NCBI GenBank assembly: GCA_003194525.1
Contig: NBIV01000249.1
Location: forward strand, 52,741 to 116,740
DNA from: Gracilariopsis chorda
Taxonomy: Eukaryota > Rhodophyta > Florideophyceae > Gracilariales > Gracilariaceae
Direction of reading: 5' to 3'
DNA: 64,000 nucleotides
Made by a program: the position numbers and the translations under genes. Of this stretch, positions 33,435 to 46,216 are shown piece after piece. Under the pieces are notes generated by a model, which searched no databases, was not told the DNA's origin, and saw only the letters and a program-made list of their open reading frames with translations. Position 1 is the first letter of the stretch, and each line of letters opens with the position of its first letter.

Positions 33435-35210
33435 TCGTCTTACCCGAGAAAAGACGACGAAAGTGCTTTCTTCGTGTCCAAGATTCTAGAAACGCATAGA
33501 TTCAGTTTGAGGATTAGGAGCCGCTAATTACATCGTAACAAAATATGCCCCTAGTCTTGCAATCGATATTTCGAGTCTACGAACTGACGGTGATATAATG
33601 GGGTGCGAGATTTGCTATGAACCTAGAAAGCAATTCGAAATGAGATTCTTCGACAATGGGACATTCTCGTATCAATGTGGGAAGAAGTGAAAAGTTGAGC
33701 GTTGTGGTTTTGCCGTGACGGACGTTCCAGTAGCGGATATTAATGGACATGACTTCGGGATACAAATATATTCTATTCATTGGGATCAGATGCACTTGTT
33801 AGCCAATGAACTTGTCCACTATTCCGATCTGGTGGAAGAGAATCAGCTTTTGTTGATGCTCAATATAGTGGGTGTCTTCAGTGATAACGAAATTTCATTT
33901 GCATTTTATTCATCACATCGTCCTGGAGACTTTAAAGACGTTACACGTACGAGAATATTAGTCTCACTTACCGCAGTTGCGGCAATAATTCTCTCTTTTG
34001 AACCTTTCGTGCTTATGCTGCAGCATCTAATAAGATGTTGGGGGAGAAGTTGTTCGCGAATGGAACCGTATAATTCGCCTATTGAACACAATCCGGGTTA
34101 CAGATTTGAATTAGTATGAAGCTTAGTATACGTACCGTATATCCAACTCCGCTGAGATTTGTTCTACATATCTTGGGAAGGAGAGTTTCTCCTACTTTTG
34201 CTTTACTTACACCTGGTGAGCGATGCAAAGTAATCTGCCGGCCAGCAAAATTATCAACGTACTGGAGATGAGAGATTGTCAGAACCTATCACGTTTTTAA
34301 CTACCTTTCCTGGACGTTCTGTAGGAAAGCACTTATCTCTTTCTGGTTTGTGAAGACCTTGATAGGGCACAGAAAGTCTGTGTTCTCTGGGAGATTCTAG
34401 AACTGCCATCGTGTCAAGACTGGTCTCAATCTTCAATATTGGCAATACTTAATGTTGCAGTTAACTGCTCAAATCGTGAGTCCGACACTACCTCTATTGA
34501 TTACAAAGGTGACGTTCGCGTGGAAATGAAGTAGAATAGTGGGAGATAGCTTTTTTCCTACCTTTTTGGAAGGAAAGATAGACTATTCAGAGAGAGAAAT
34601 GAATGACAAGAAGGTCGAGATGAGAGTACGTTGCAAGCACAGGAGAAGAAATCGAAGAGAGAAGAAGAAAGAAAAAGCTTTGGCTTTCTGAAACAAATTT
34701 TACAACTGCCTACCTGTCTTTGCCTACAGGGAATGTATAACTTACAATTCGTTAGTAGAAATTTCAGCTGCCCAGTAAATGTTGGTCGACCTTATGTCGA
34801 GGACGTTCTTCCGTTACTGTGCCGTCCAGTTGGAACAAATCCTTGCGCCATTTGCGCAACCACGGCATTTTGCATCTGAGAAAAATTACTGCATGATTGG
34901 GATACTTCAATCATCATCTGCTTCAACCATGGGAAGATGACGGCGGCAATGTAGGAACATGTTTACTCGAAGATCTGCGCTACCTTTTTGCTTGGAATGG
35001 CCTTCATAGTCGGACCACTATAGTGACATGTGACATTAGCATGGGAGACTTCAATCAGCATAGCTAGTGTCTATCGGCCGGCCGTGCTGACCTCAATTGA
35101 TGTCAGGTTAACCTCAAATGAGGTCAGCGTGTCAGCCAGGCCATTTGAAGTGAAAAAACCGCTTATTAGCGCTGAAAAAAGACATTTCCATATTAAAACT
35201 TGAAAAAATG

Positions 35211-35538
35211 AGGCCTTGAGAAACTTCACCATGAGTTTTAAAACCCATTTTTTCTAGTATTTTGTGACATAAACAGACAATAACCTTCCTAACCTTATTT
35301 CAAAATTTATATAGCGATTTTAATAGGCAGATTGAAGTAGTTGGGAGCTATAGGAAATTGACCTTTTGCTTTTGTCACGCATAATCTACTTCATTTGAAA
35401 TACTAAAAACGTATTTTTAGACAATTCGTGACAATATGCAGCATCATAAAGTGTTCAAAGGCCTTAAGAAACTTCACCTTGAGTTTTGAAACCCATTTTT
35501 TCTAATATTTCGTGACATAAACAGACATTAACCTTCCT
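35211..35538. repeat. 80-bp direct repeat with 248-bp offset
   Basis: The segment 35211-35290 (starting AGGCCTTGAG) recurs at 35459-35538 with only a few differences, including the shared ACCCATTTTTTCTA and GTGACATAAACAGACA stretches. It may reflect duplication or the ends of a small element. Confidence 0.8.
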
Positions 35539-38477
35539 TCTTTGACAGCAATCGAAACATAAAATCTTGGCCTTTGTAATTCCTTTGAAGATATTACATC
35601 GTCCTTGGTGTAATGCTTTTGTAGTACTTCCACCAAGTCTTTTCGCTTCCCATTTGTCTGCATTAAATTAGTAACAGTTCGTGCCGCTTTCGGTTGATCT
35701 TCTGTTTCTTCCAATTTTTCTGCACCTACCGCCATGTAATTTATTCAATCCTCTATGTTATCTATGAGCTCGTTTGCAAGTTCAAAATAAAAAGTATGCC
35801 GATTTTTTAACTGCTTAATTCCATCTGATGATTTGTAAAAATTTCAGGCGTCAACAATACGTATTGCCAATACAGAAATGTTGACTCGAAATTACCATTC
35901 TTTCACTTCAATTTTCTTCTCCAGTTTAAGATCATCTTGACGGCAACGATTGGGATTGTCTACCAATGAACATACTCTGTAATAATTTTTGCAGACCTCT
36001 AGACTTGGAACTCCGAGCTCAGCTTTTCTGAACATATTGCCCTACCGTCTCCATCTCTCACTAGAAATCGGGACTTTAGGTCTAACAGTCTCGCAAGTAG
36101 ATATAAATTATCTCCTTTCCTTATCCGCCCAGAAGAATGCCGTTATCTTGTTACCAAAACTGTTTCCTTGTGAGGCCATAGAAACATATTCATCACGATT
36201 GGGTAATGTTATCTCCGACAAACGTTTCATTGAAAAACCACGAGTGGGGTTCTTAATAACTCCAGTAGACCATAACTCCTTCTCCAATAGACAATTCGCA
36301 GTTCTTACCGAGGCGAACTAAGACTCTGCACAGATATGTCTCTCAGATCAAACCCAGGGCTGCACCAAGCGTAGTAAAAGTGCAGTTTCATGTACTTTAT
36401 TTTCATCAAAGTCTTGATGTGACGCTTGTGGGACCATGTTAAGCTCGATGGTAAGCATAATTCTCCTTCTATCAAAGCACAATGTCTTCATCTCTAAACC
36501 GTTTTCAGGCTTCTATCAAAAGCAGTGTAGTGAGAAAAACTAACTTCAATCCAATCTCCACTAAGCCCATGCCAGTCTAACACACTTTCATGAGCGTAAT
36601 GAGAATGAGAGAACGTGACAAACGAGTGGCATTGGTCGTTAATTGCTTTCACAAAATCAGTAACTAATCCTCAGCGTGCATTTCCCCGCTCATCACGTGG
36701 CCCGTTTCCAGTGAGGGTAATACAGCTTCTGTGTGCTTCAAAGATATTTCGTGAAATTGCTTTACGACTGTACACTAGAGCTATATAGCACAGGATTTGC
36801 TTAGAACTCTATACATCCCTTCGATCTGAAAACTCAAGACAGGTTATAAGTATGGGAACTCCAAGGAATCGTAGAATCTTACCACAAGATGTGGGAGATA
36901 GACCTCTGCTTTCCAGAATCTCATTCTTCTTTGCTTTTATTGCTTCTGGATGTGATTTAGGAAACATTAACATAGAGTACTCGAAAGCACTTATGCTCGG
37001 TGGAACATAACGTTGCGAGATAAAATATCCAGCTGGACCAACCACCTTTCATTGGTGCAATTGAATATACCCATTATGTGGACTACGCGTCACCCATGTG
37101 TTCCACCCACGCTCATGAACGGTTGTTGATTGATCGGAGCAGTTGCAGAAGAAAGGTGCTCCGTGTTATGCAAGTTCTGCTGAGACAGGGCGGTCTCAGA
37201 AGGTTAGTCATTACGGGTCGGGGGTTGAGGTGATATGACCGGATTAGAACTTTGCGGCAGTTATACTTCGTTAACGTCACCATGAAATAGTTTCCAACTA
37301 CAAACGGAAGAGTGCAATGCTTGTCACGGTGGAATAGCTTGAAGTTAATGGTGAGAAAACTGGCATTTCTGCCATTGATCTGTTTGGTCTCAACATCTGT
37401 GGCTGTCCCTTGTAGAGTTTTGGTTTTCCATATTGATCCCCAGTAACGTTTGCATTTAGAATCACAAGTCACCAATCGAGCTGGACTATGGACATCAGTA
37501 GGTATAGCATGACGTAGTTCGGTTGACGCAGGCATACGTGGCGACATTTTTGACGTTGACGGGTAATGTGAACAGCTGACATCGTTGTAAGAGTTCAATT
37601 TCTTGTCCTATGCCGCTGAGGAGGAGGTGAAGGAAATGTGAAAATGAATATTTTCTTTGAAAAGTGAAAAATATTTCTACAAATTTCAGTCAATGAACAT
37701 TGACTTCATATGAGGTTGACGTCGAATAGACACTACAGTTGGCATGGTTTGTAACGACGTAATATTTTGTGATTGGGCCATCTAATGTGTAAGGGGCCGA
37801 CTTCCAACTAGGACCGCACCAACATCGGCATATTGGGTATTGTCATATATCATAGATCGTGCTCCTCATAAGGAGAAACCTATCCATATTTCATGACATA
37901 GCATTTGGGGTGAGCGTGTGGAATTGCACTTGCTGCAGCCCAAAGTGCAGTACCTTCCATGTCAGAAATGAGGGCTTGCCACAAATTGTAAGATACGTAA
38001 TATTCCACCAACATCATGTGACGTCTCGAAGTATGATGGGTTTAATTGACAACTCGCTAGAGATGAGCCCATCGAATAAGCCCGGCATTTCAGTCAGCCC
38101 TTTCCACTGCATCCTATACAAAATCTACTTCAAATCAGATTTCTGTGCTGACACTCGAATGGAGAAACCAAAATTGGTTCTGGTCGTACACTTTGAAAAG
38201 AAGAAAAGCCACAGTACACGCTACTCACTCCCTAATGACGATGGCACACCACGCGTAGATCTGATTGCTACAAATTGTACTACTCACATATTTGAGGTAC
38301 CGCAGGAGCTCAAAAAACAGCTCTGGACCGTTTCAAAGATCACTAGAACTCCATGGAGAGGCACATAGGGCCAAAGCAACCAAGGGGTCGGAAGCGCCCT
38401 GCTTCCAGGTTCTAACGAGGGACAGTACTTTCGAGTGAGGCTCGTGTAAGGCGTTTGAAACGGATCATTTGCAGGAG

Positions 38478-38982
38478 TTATAATCGAGGTAGTGGATGAG
38501 GATAACGGAGTGCGTCAAAGAAGATCGGACAAACCAAGAACGGACGTTTCTGGCTGATCTGAGGGGCCTGCCTGATATCGACAATAAATAGTCCCATATC
38601 TGCCAAGATATATCCATATTCAGTCTCGCTATATGCGCGGTGAATGTCAGATGGGAATGAAACTCCCTCGACGTCGGGTATCACGGTGATGTCTGACTCA
38701 GCTGTGATTGGCGAGATGGACCAAACCACTTTGGGCCTTTGTGTTTCTTTCATTTCGATGGTCCATCATCAAGTGCACAAACAAATCTATGTGGTTTCTC
38801 CAGTCAAAGTTGAAGATCACTGTAACGTGGAGGTTCTCTGGGAGCTTTTGCCTTTCGTCAAAATACTTTCCTACTAGTGAGTTCATTTGGGTTGGTGTGG
38901 CCACAGCGAAGAGCACTGTGGTGCCGGGCACATTTGAATCGTAGATCCCTGGCTTCCAACTGTTGGTAAACCCTCTAACCAC
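38478..38982 (-). pseudogene. Frameshifted coding fragment of unknown family
   Basis: Two overlapping minus-strand frames (38982-38698 and 38753-38478) read like one protein interrupted by a single frameshift near 38725-38745. The first ends LFVHLMMDHRNE; the second picks up at KETQRPKVVWSISPITAESD and runs to its stop. No known motif is recognised. Confidence 0.3.
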
Positions 38983-41900
38983 CGGTTATCGGAGTGATAT
39001 TCGGATCGCTCGGAGCGGAGAGCGCTCCCGCGGTACAGCTCGGTTGATTTATTTTTGAAGGAGAGTTGCAGATTGGAATCAATGAATTAACCGAGATTAG
39101 TCTTGCCCCTGTTAGTGGGATTATTAATGCCGTTTTTGGCTGGTGCAAAGTTTCCTACGGCCCTGTGGTGCACCCCGTAGTGGGCAGAGTGCTTGCTCAA
39201 AGTGGTCAATTATTTATGCTGTATGGCGTGTCATTTTGTTATCTGAGTTAGGAGATTTGTGAACCTCGGAATGGAAATGTGTACATCGATGCCATTCTAG
39301 GTAAGTAGTTGAAGAATGTCTCCGTGTACCTCTCACCCAGTACTGAGTACTACAAACGTTTTGAACTGGGTTTTTTCAATGAACTGGACTTTGCAAATTT
39401 TCAATTGGTTATATTTCGTACACAGATGGCAGAACCACTGCCAGCATATGTGTACGTGTGCAGGTGAAAGTGAAAACATATACCTATACTTCGATTTTCT
39501 TATTTTGGTAATTACCGATTTATCTGTTCTAGTTATCACAGGGTACAATCGACTGTCAAATCCCAACGTTAGTCAGAGAGCTCGAGCCATCTTGGTCAAT
39601 CAACCTCCCAACCATGAGTGCCCAGCTCCTACTCTAGAGTTTGTTTGGGCACGATATTCCCATCGGAGAGTACTGAATTTCATGGGGGTAATGAGTGACT
39701 AGAATAAAGTTTCATCCACCTGTACACACCTGTGTGTAGATGTGCTTTGGGGTTATGTTTTGTCCATAATTTCTCTGATCCACAGCCTTCACTCCGACTA
39801 AAAGAGAATTTTTCATTTTGCAGAGTGCAACTGGAATGCCATATTCAAAGATCTAGCACTGAATATGATATCAGGCAGAACTCCGTTCGTTCTCCAAAGT
39901 GGCACCTCTGGCATGAAGCATTGCAATCTTAATATTTTGGAAGTCGCTCAGATCGCAATCAGAGTATGACCGTTTTCAAAGAAGTGAATTCTGAATGTAG
40001 TTTGAGTACAAAATGTATCCCTGGCACTTTATCTGCATACCATCGGCGTTCTGTGTGGCTTCCAAGGTGAAATCGTATGTAGGATAGAATTGCAGGTTTT
40101 GAACGGTTTTTTCGTTGTCCAGTTTGCTTCCATGTTTCATCCGAAAGCCCAACCCATTCTTCAAAGACAGTTCTCATTCTGTCAAAAGTTCTCTTAGGTT
40201 CCCACTTTTGCTTGTGATTGCCTGTATCCCACCTTTTGCGAGTGTTATATATCGTTGTTCATACCGCCGATTCATATGCCTCAACGGAATCTTGGGTTTC
40301 AAAGAAATACGTGGATGCGCAGTGGATGGGCATGCATTGATCTGAGTTGGTTACGAAGGCAAGCCATCAGGGGTGCTATTCTATGTATTAATAACTGCAT
40401 ATCATCAGAGTATGAAATATAAATCCATATACACGCTTGATGTTCGAGTGATTCCAAAAATGGAATCTGATGTGCAAGTAATTTTCTTAACTGTACATCA
40501 AGCGTGAATGGCGATGTAAATCAAACTTTCTGAGAATAGACGGTTATTAATATACAGGATATCACGCGTGATGTCCTACGAGTGGAATCAATCGGATGTG
40601 CTCACGCAAATCAAAAGCCCATACAGGTCTTGTTCTGGGATAAAAGGCGCACGAAACGATCGTTTAGCAATCCAACACCTTCTTCTTCAGGTACCCAAAA
40701 TCCTTTGGCACAAACACAGGAACGAAATTGAAGAAAAGAGAGGTTTAAACCTGAGGAAACACTTTACTTGGCAAAAGCCCAGATTGAGAAGCTCGTGATA
40801 GGGTGCCGTCAGGGTAATGACGTAATATGGAGGGTAATTAAACAAATGTGCCGAAGAAAGTACAAGACTACCAGAACTGATTTATCACTGAGAATCACTT
40901 TTCATCGCGTTGCACGGGAACCTCAACACTACATTGCTGCGAGGATGGTTCTCAGTGCTATGAAGACATCAGGAGCGAACGGCGAACTTCTGGATAAGAT
41001 TTTAAAAGAAGTAATACCAAAAAGAAGCAGACAGATAGGCCAAAATATGGAACCCTGATCTACATAGTGCCGTAAAAATGGATAGCAATAGCAGATTATG
41101 TGGGGCAACAACATACATTTATTGATGAGGATGTGAGCACAAAGAACACAAAACCAACCCCCAGCAGAGAGAGCAAAACGAAGGCATCGGATCACAATCG
41201 CAGAAGAATAAAAGCAACACACCATTGTCGAACAAAGAATCTGGAAGAGAGGATGGGCTGTCTTGGCCACCAAAACGGCCAGAATATGAATATACAACAT
41301 ACTCTAGTGATAAAGAGAAGTGTCCAATCGGAAATAAAGGGAAAAAGGTAGATCAGAAGAAGGCAGCTGAGTAGAATAAGGTAACGGGATCACTACGAGA
41401 GATACAGAACAGTTTTGCATAAGGAAACGATATTTTAAAAGAAAAAAGCAAAAGATGTGAGGTAGCAAGATATGACATAGAGGACTTTGAGCTCCTAAGA
41501 ATACGGGAGCCAAACTCCAAGACGGTCAATGAGATAATGGATGACATTATGGTTTGCAGAAGATGAATAATGAAGAGCTGCGCCAAGATAATACTGAAAA
41601 CCACTACAAGCAAAGTTGTTCAAGGAGAAGAGACATATAGGGAGCCGAAGGTAGAGTATGATAGAAGAAAGAAGGAGTCCCTTGGGGTAGATTTAGCCAA
41701 AGAACATTCTTCATATCCCTGCTTCTCTTCTGGCGAAGCAAGGTTCTGTGCGTTCGTACGTTATGGTAACGAGTTGCTGCACAGCTTCATTTGTGGACCA
41801 AATAGCACAAAATTATCTTATCAATCGTCTTTGCCCGTCTCGCTCGCGGGTTGGAAATTCCCTCGGCTAATCTACTACGTGGGTTTTCCTTTACTTTTAT

Positions 41901-44869
41901 CGTCTTAAACGATCTTAGAGCTATTTTACTTGTCTTATCTGGGCCTCGATTCTTCCACGCAGCTAGTTCAATCCTTTCTTAAAGCGTCAAATCCGATAGA
42001 AAACCTTACCGCGCTCTACTGAATTCTTACTGCATCTGTATCAAACGATCTGTCTACCATAAAAGAATCTTCTGCCTGTTAGTATTGGGGAATCTTTTAA
42101 TGCGTTTTTCTTGTAAACGGCTGATTTATTCATTACTTAATCCTGTTACGAGATTTACTCTCTGTTTATCAGCCATATCATCTTCACTAAATGACCCTTC
42201 TTCGTTCATGAGAAGTGATATGTTTTGCAAAATTACACAAGCCTCACTTACTTTCACAACATTCTTTATAAGCCATAGAATAAAGTCCTTCCTTAACACG
42301 TGAAATACGGCCTATAATACACCAGTGCTTCTCTTGATAAACGTTTGGAGTCCCTCCTGAAGTTTTATGTACCTAGCGTCAGCATTATTCTCGGTCTAGC
42401 GCATTGGACGAGCAAATACTATCCAGCAAAGATAAATTCCATCGAGAAGAGAATAACCCAGTCGTTTGTTCTACGCATTCGATGTAGTCAGTCGTTAGTA
42501 GATAAGTTGATGTCATACGTATCATTCAATACAGCAACAAGTAAAGGGGATAATTCAAGAACAAGTTTGTGGTTTTTCGTGCTGTATCTTCCTGTAAACC
42601 AGTCCAGATATGTATATTTCTATCACTGCAAGCTTCATCAGTGACTGTTGTCAGCTTTCTCGTCCTCCTGTTGTGATATTGTCCATTCAGTGCTCGTGGG
42701 CAGTTTTTCCAAGTCAAATTAAATTCTTCAACTCAGCCGGTGCATACTTTGGAACCGTTCTGTTCATGTCTTTGAAATATCTCAAAGAGCTTGCTACTTG
42801 TAAGTAGCCTGTTCAGCTAGCATTCCACATAGAGGTACTTGATGCATTTGAAAAATAAATGAAAGAAATTTCTCACTGTTTCTGTGCCAATTGTACAGCT
42901 TTCGTCTAGTTTTTCGACCGATCGCGCAGTACCTAGTATTCGTAGGAAAGCCACAAGCTTGATTTCAGGACGCACTCCTTTCTTTAAAGCGTTTTTCAAA
43001 TACGCCCATATCTGCAGAAAGTTACAACTAGATTTGAAGTACCTTGAAGAAGTAACTTTTTGGAATTCGAAAACGGTGTGGGAAATTGAAAATTGACTAT
43101 ACGGTGTTGGAAACAAGATTATAAGAAGTTTATTTACTTTCTCCTCTTTTGATGGTCTTGGCGCCAGATACTCTACCTTTTTGTTTCTTTATTCTATTTT
43201 TCTTGATCATGATCGGACAAGTCAATGCTATATGAAACAGTTATATCTTACAATGAACTCTGTTTTCAGTATTACCTGACAGGAAGTGGAGAAAGTGACG
43301 GACAAGAATGCAGCGCAAGGCCAAATACAAGTTTTACGGTTTGGCATACGACCTATCACACCCAGAACGCTTCCATGAAGACACTTATGCTAATATAATC
43401 CTACAATATTGATTAAACTTGAAAGGATAGATGCGAAATCCTCCCGCACTTTGTGAGGAGAACTGACACACAATGAAACCCATATGGGCAGCTGAAGGGA
43501 GCCAACACCCAACTTCAGCTTTCTAGATAGAGCTATACAGGACGATGTCTTATTTCTGGAAAGAGAACCATCTTACAATCAGATAAAAGTGATTAAAGTG
43601 GTAGCATCGCTATATAAGCACCAGAACATTGCCAGCGATGGAAAGCTTTAACAGCACTCCTGCGCCGGACAACCCGTCTGTGACGGTCAATTTTAAACTA
43701 AGGAAACCACATTTTTAGTTGGGAGAGCATGAAGTTCTTGTTTTCAACACATGGATACATTAGCTGGAGCAATAATTAAACATGGTGCCACTTTCTCACA
43801 GTAAAGTTATCTTGAGTGATGACAAAAATATCTCATTTGAATTTGCTTTGCTAACCATTACTGCACCCATATGATGGTATACCTTCTTGCAACAAAACGA
43901 GTCCCCAACAACATGGGAAGCATTTACAGCCGAGGTTTGAAGGTAATTTTGCCCGGAGAACCACAAAAGTCCAGTGCGCGACGAGTTACGTTGGTGAAAG
44001 CAAAATAATACAGTTGCTGCATATTTATTAGAGTTCAAGAACGTAGTGTTGAACATACCAAATATCATTAGCAGCAAGCAATGAGACCAGTTTGTAACTG
44101 GTTTGAAGCCGAAGATTCAGTTTGAAGTGTGGAACTGTAACTGTTACGAATTTAATGAAGCTATTGAGAGCGCGATGAGGGTCGACGCCGGGTTTACTGG
44201 AAGTTCTAATTTAGAAAATGGTCTTAAAGAAAGTTCTAGTTTCTAGGCTATACATGTGATAGAAACTGGAAAGTTAGAGGGATTCCAGAAGTATACGTCG
44301 AGACAACGTCTTAATGATATTAAGAACAATGCTTGCTTTGTGTGTCACAAGTCTGGATGCTGCCCATGGACGCGTCGTCAGAATGTAGTAAGTAGATCAG
44401 TTAATGTCGTCAGTATCCGCATTGGGCATGACCATGACGATGTAGAATCGAATTGTTCGAAAATTATATGGTCCTCTTAAAACAAAGAATTGCATGTTAT
44501 ATGACCTTTCATTTGTGATAACGTGTCGTTGCACAACCAAAACGGTTCTGGTAATGTTGAGGTTCCTTGTCTTCCCCTTTTGGTGTTAGAAAGAACGATA
44601 AAAGAGATATCGGTTTGCAATCTGAAGTAGAACAGTTGCAATATCAACGTTATCTCAAGAAACCTTTTTTCTATCGGGAAAAAATCAAATGGGACCCAAG
44701 GCTTACAGATATCTCACAATTTATGGAAGGCTCACAAGAAATTGGCACTCAAATGGTACATGAAACTTTTGTGTATCAGTCATTTTACCTATACCTCGAG
44801 ATAGATCGTAGAAGACTGCCGCGATGATGTCCTTCTAGACATGCCATGGCACGAACAGTGTAGTCGAAA

Positions 44870-45604
44870 CAGTGAGTACAAACAGTGTACAGTGACGGTT
44901 TTCGAGTGTGTTATAAATGTCACTGGCGTGTTAGGAACAGAGGTGTAATGGTTGAGAATGATTAGAAGACGATGGTGATGATCTCAGTTGAAGTTCGGAG
45001 CATCCATCGGGGTTTAAATAGAGGGTCTAGCCTACTTCTATCAGTGCTACTAGTCAATGATAAATCGTCCGTGTTTAACAGCATTAGGCTTGGTCTTCTT
45101 GTTGGCCTCCATACGTGAGTGGTTTCCCGGATTCAATGCCAGAACTAGCCGTTTGATGGCTTGGCGAGTTCTCCAGCTGATGACTTGTTCTATGACTTGG
45201 CATGGATAAGCAACAGACAGGGTCTTGATGATCTGGCAAAACCCCAAAGTGCCCATGATGACTTGGCAGGGATCTCTCGGGAACCATCTATGACCGTTTG
45301 ATCATTGCTGTGCCATGCGAAGTATTCGCCAACGCAGTAAGTAGTAGGCAACGTGTATTTCGAAGCCAACTTTTTCCCTGTGGTCGGTTGGGGTTTTTCT
45401 GACATAAGCATGTTGTCGTGTCATATTGACAGTATGTCACAAAAGATGTCAACTCGGCTTTGAGGCCAGGTAGACATGTCAAATAGATAATCGATGTCTT
45501 CAGGAGATCGAGTAGAAAAAAATAGGAAACGTAGACATGGTAAAACTGATGCTGAAGCCAAATATACTCAAACAAAGGTAAAATACTAACTAAATCGAAC
45601 AACA
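44870..45604 (-). repeat. 3' LTR of retrotransposon 2 (outer end approximate)
   Basis: The element-sense start TGTTG lies at 45604-45600, directly after a polypurine tract. The other end is placed near 44870 only from where the sequence character changes and is not confirmed by a second LTR. Confidence 0.5.
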
Positions 45605-45615
45605 CTCTCCCCTAA
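45605..45615 (-). other. Polypurine tract of retrotransposon 2
   Basis: On the minus strand TAGGGGAGAG immediately precedes TGTTG, the classic plus-strand priming site next to a 3' LTR. Confidence 0.7.
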
Positions 45616-46216
45616 CAGTAGAGTCGACCCGACTCGTAAGTAGTCATAATGACAATTTCCTTAGAGTAGCACAAACCCTGTTTTCGGAGGAACTGGGAAT
45701 GGGCCTCGTTGAAATTCAGGTTCCAGGGTGAATGGGACTTGACTCTCATCCTCCAAGTGGTTTAAGATTTCACCAGTTTCCTCCGTAAGATTTCGTTCAC
45801 CAGTGAGATGTCTGTAACGTGCGACCATGTAGTAGAATAGATGCATTTCAAGTGCATCGTCCAAAGTCGTCAGAATTCCGCCACCGTAGTTGAAGAAAAG
45901 TCGGTGCTGAAGTATGTCATTTTCGTCGGTGTAGAAAGGTGCACGATGTTAGGCGAATTAAAAGGATATATGGGAGGCTGCCCAGAAAATTCGTAGCCTA
46001 ATTGCTTCGATGCTAGTAATTTCACCCATCCAATTATATAGTGATCTTCCATCGAGGTTGATATTGTTGTAAAATTCCCGTGCGCCTTGAATATCGGAGT
46101 TCTGATTCATCCTGAGGGTTGGTTGATACTTAATTCTCAGTTTCTTCTCGCTATGATTCCGTTCGTCTTCTTATACTGCTTAAGAAGTGCCTTGCAGTTC
46201 GTGAGGTCTTTCCCTT

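Larger units (their letters stand above)
31852..44869. other. 13 kb AT-richer, decayed region without recognisable genes
   Basis: Only short open frames; none shows a family motif I can name. The composition and fragments that continue in a neighbouring frame suggest old transposons or pseudogenes. The more coding-like fragments are listed separately. Confidence 0.5.

Noticed and set aside
41570-41908. 112-codon plus-strand frame in the decayed region
   Set aside because: Low-complexity purine-rich start, no motif, and no matching neighbour frame.
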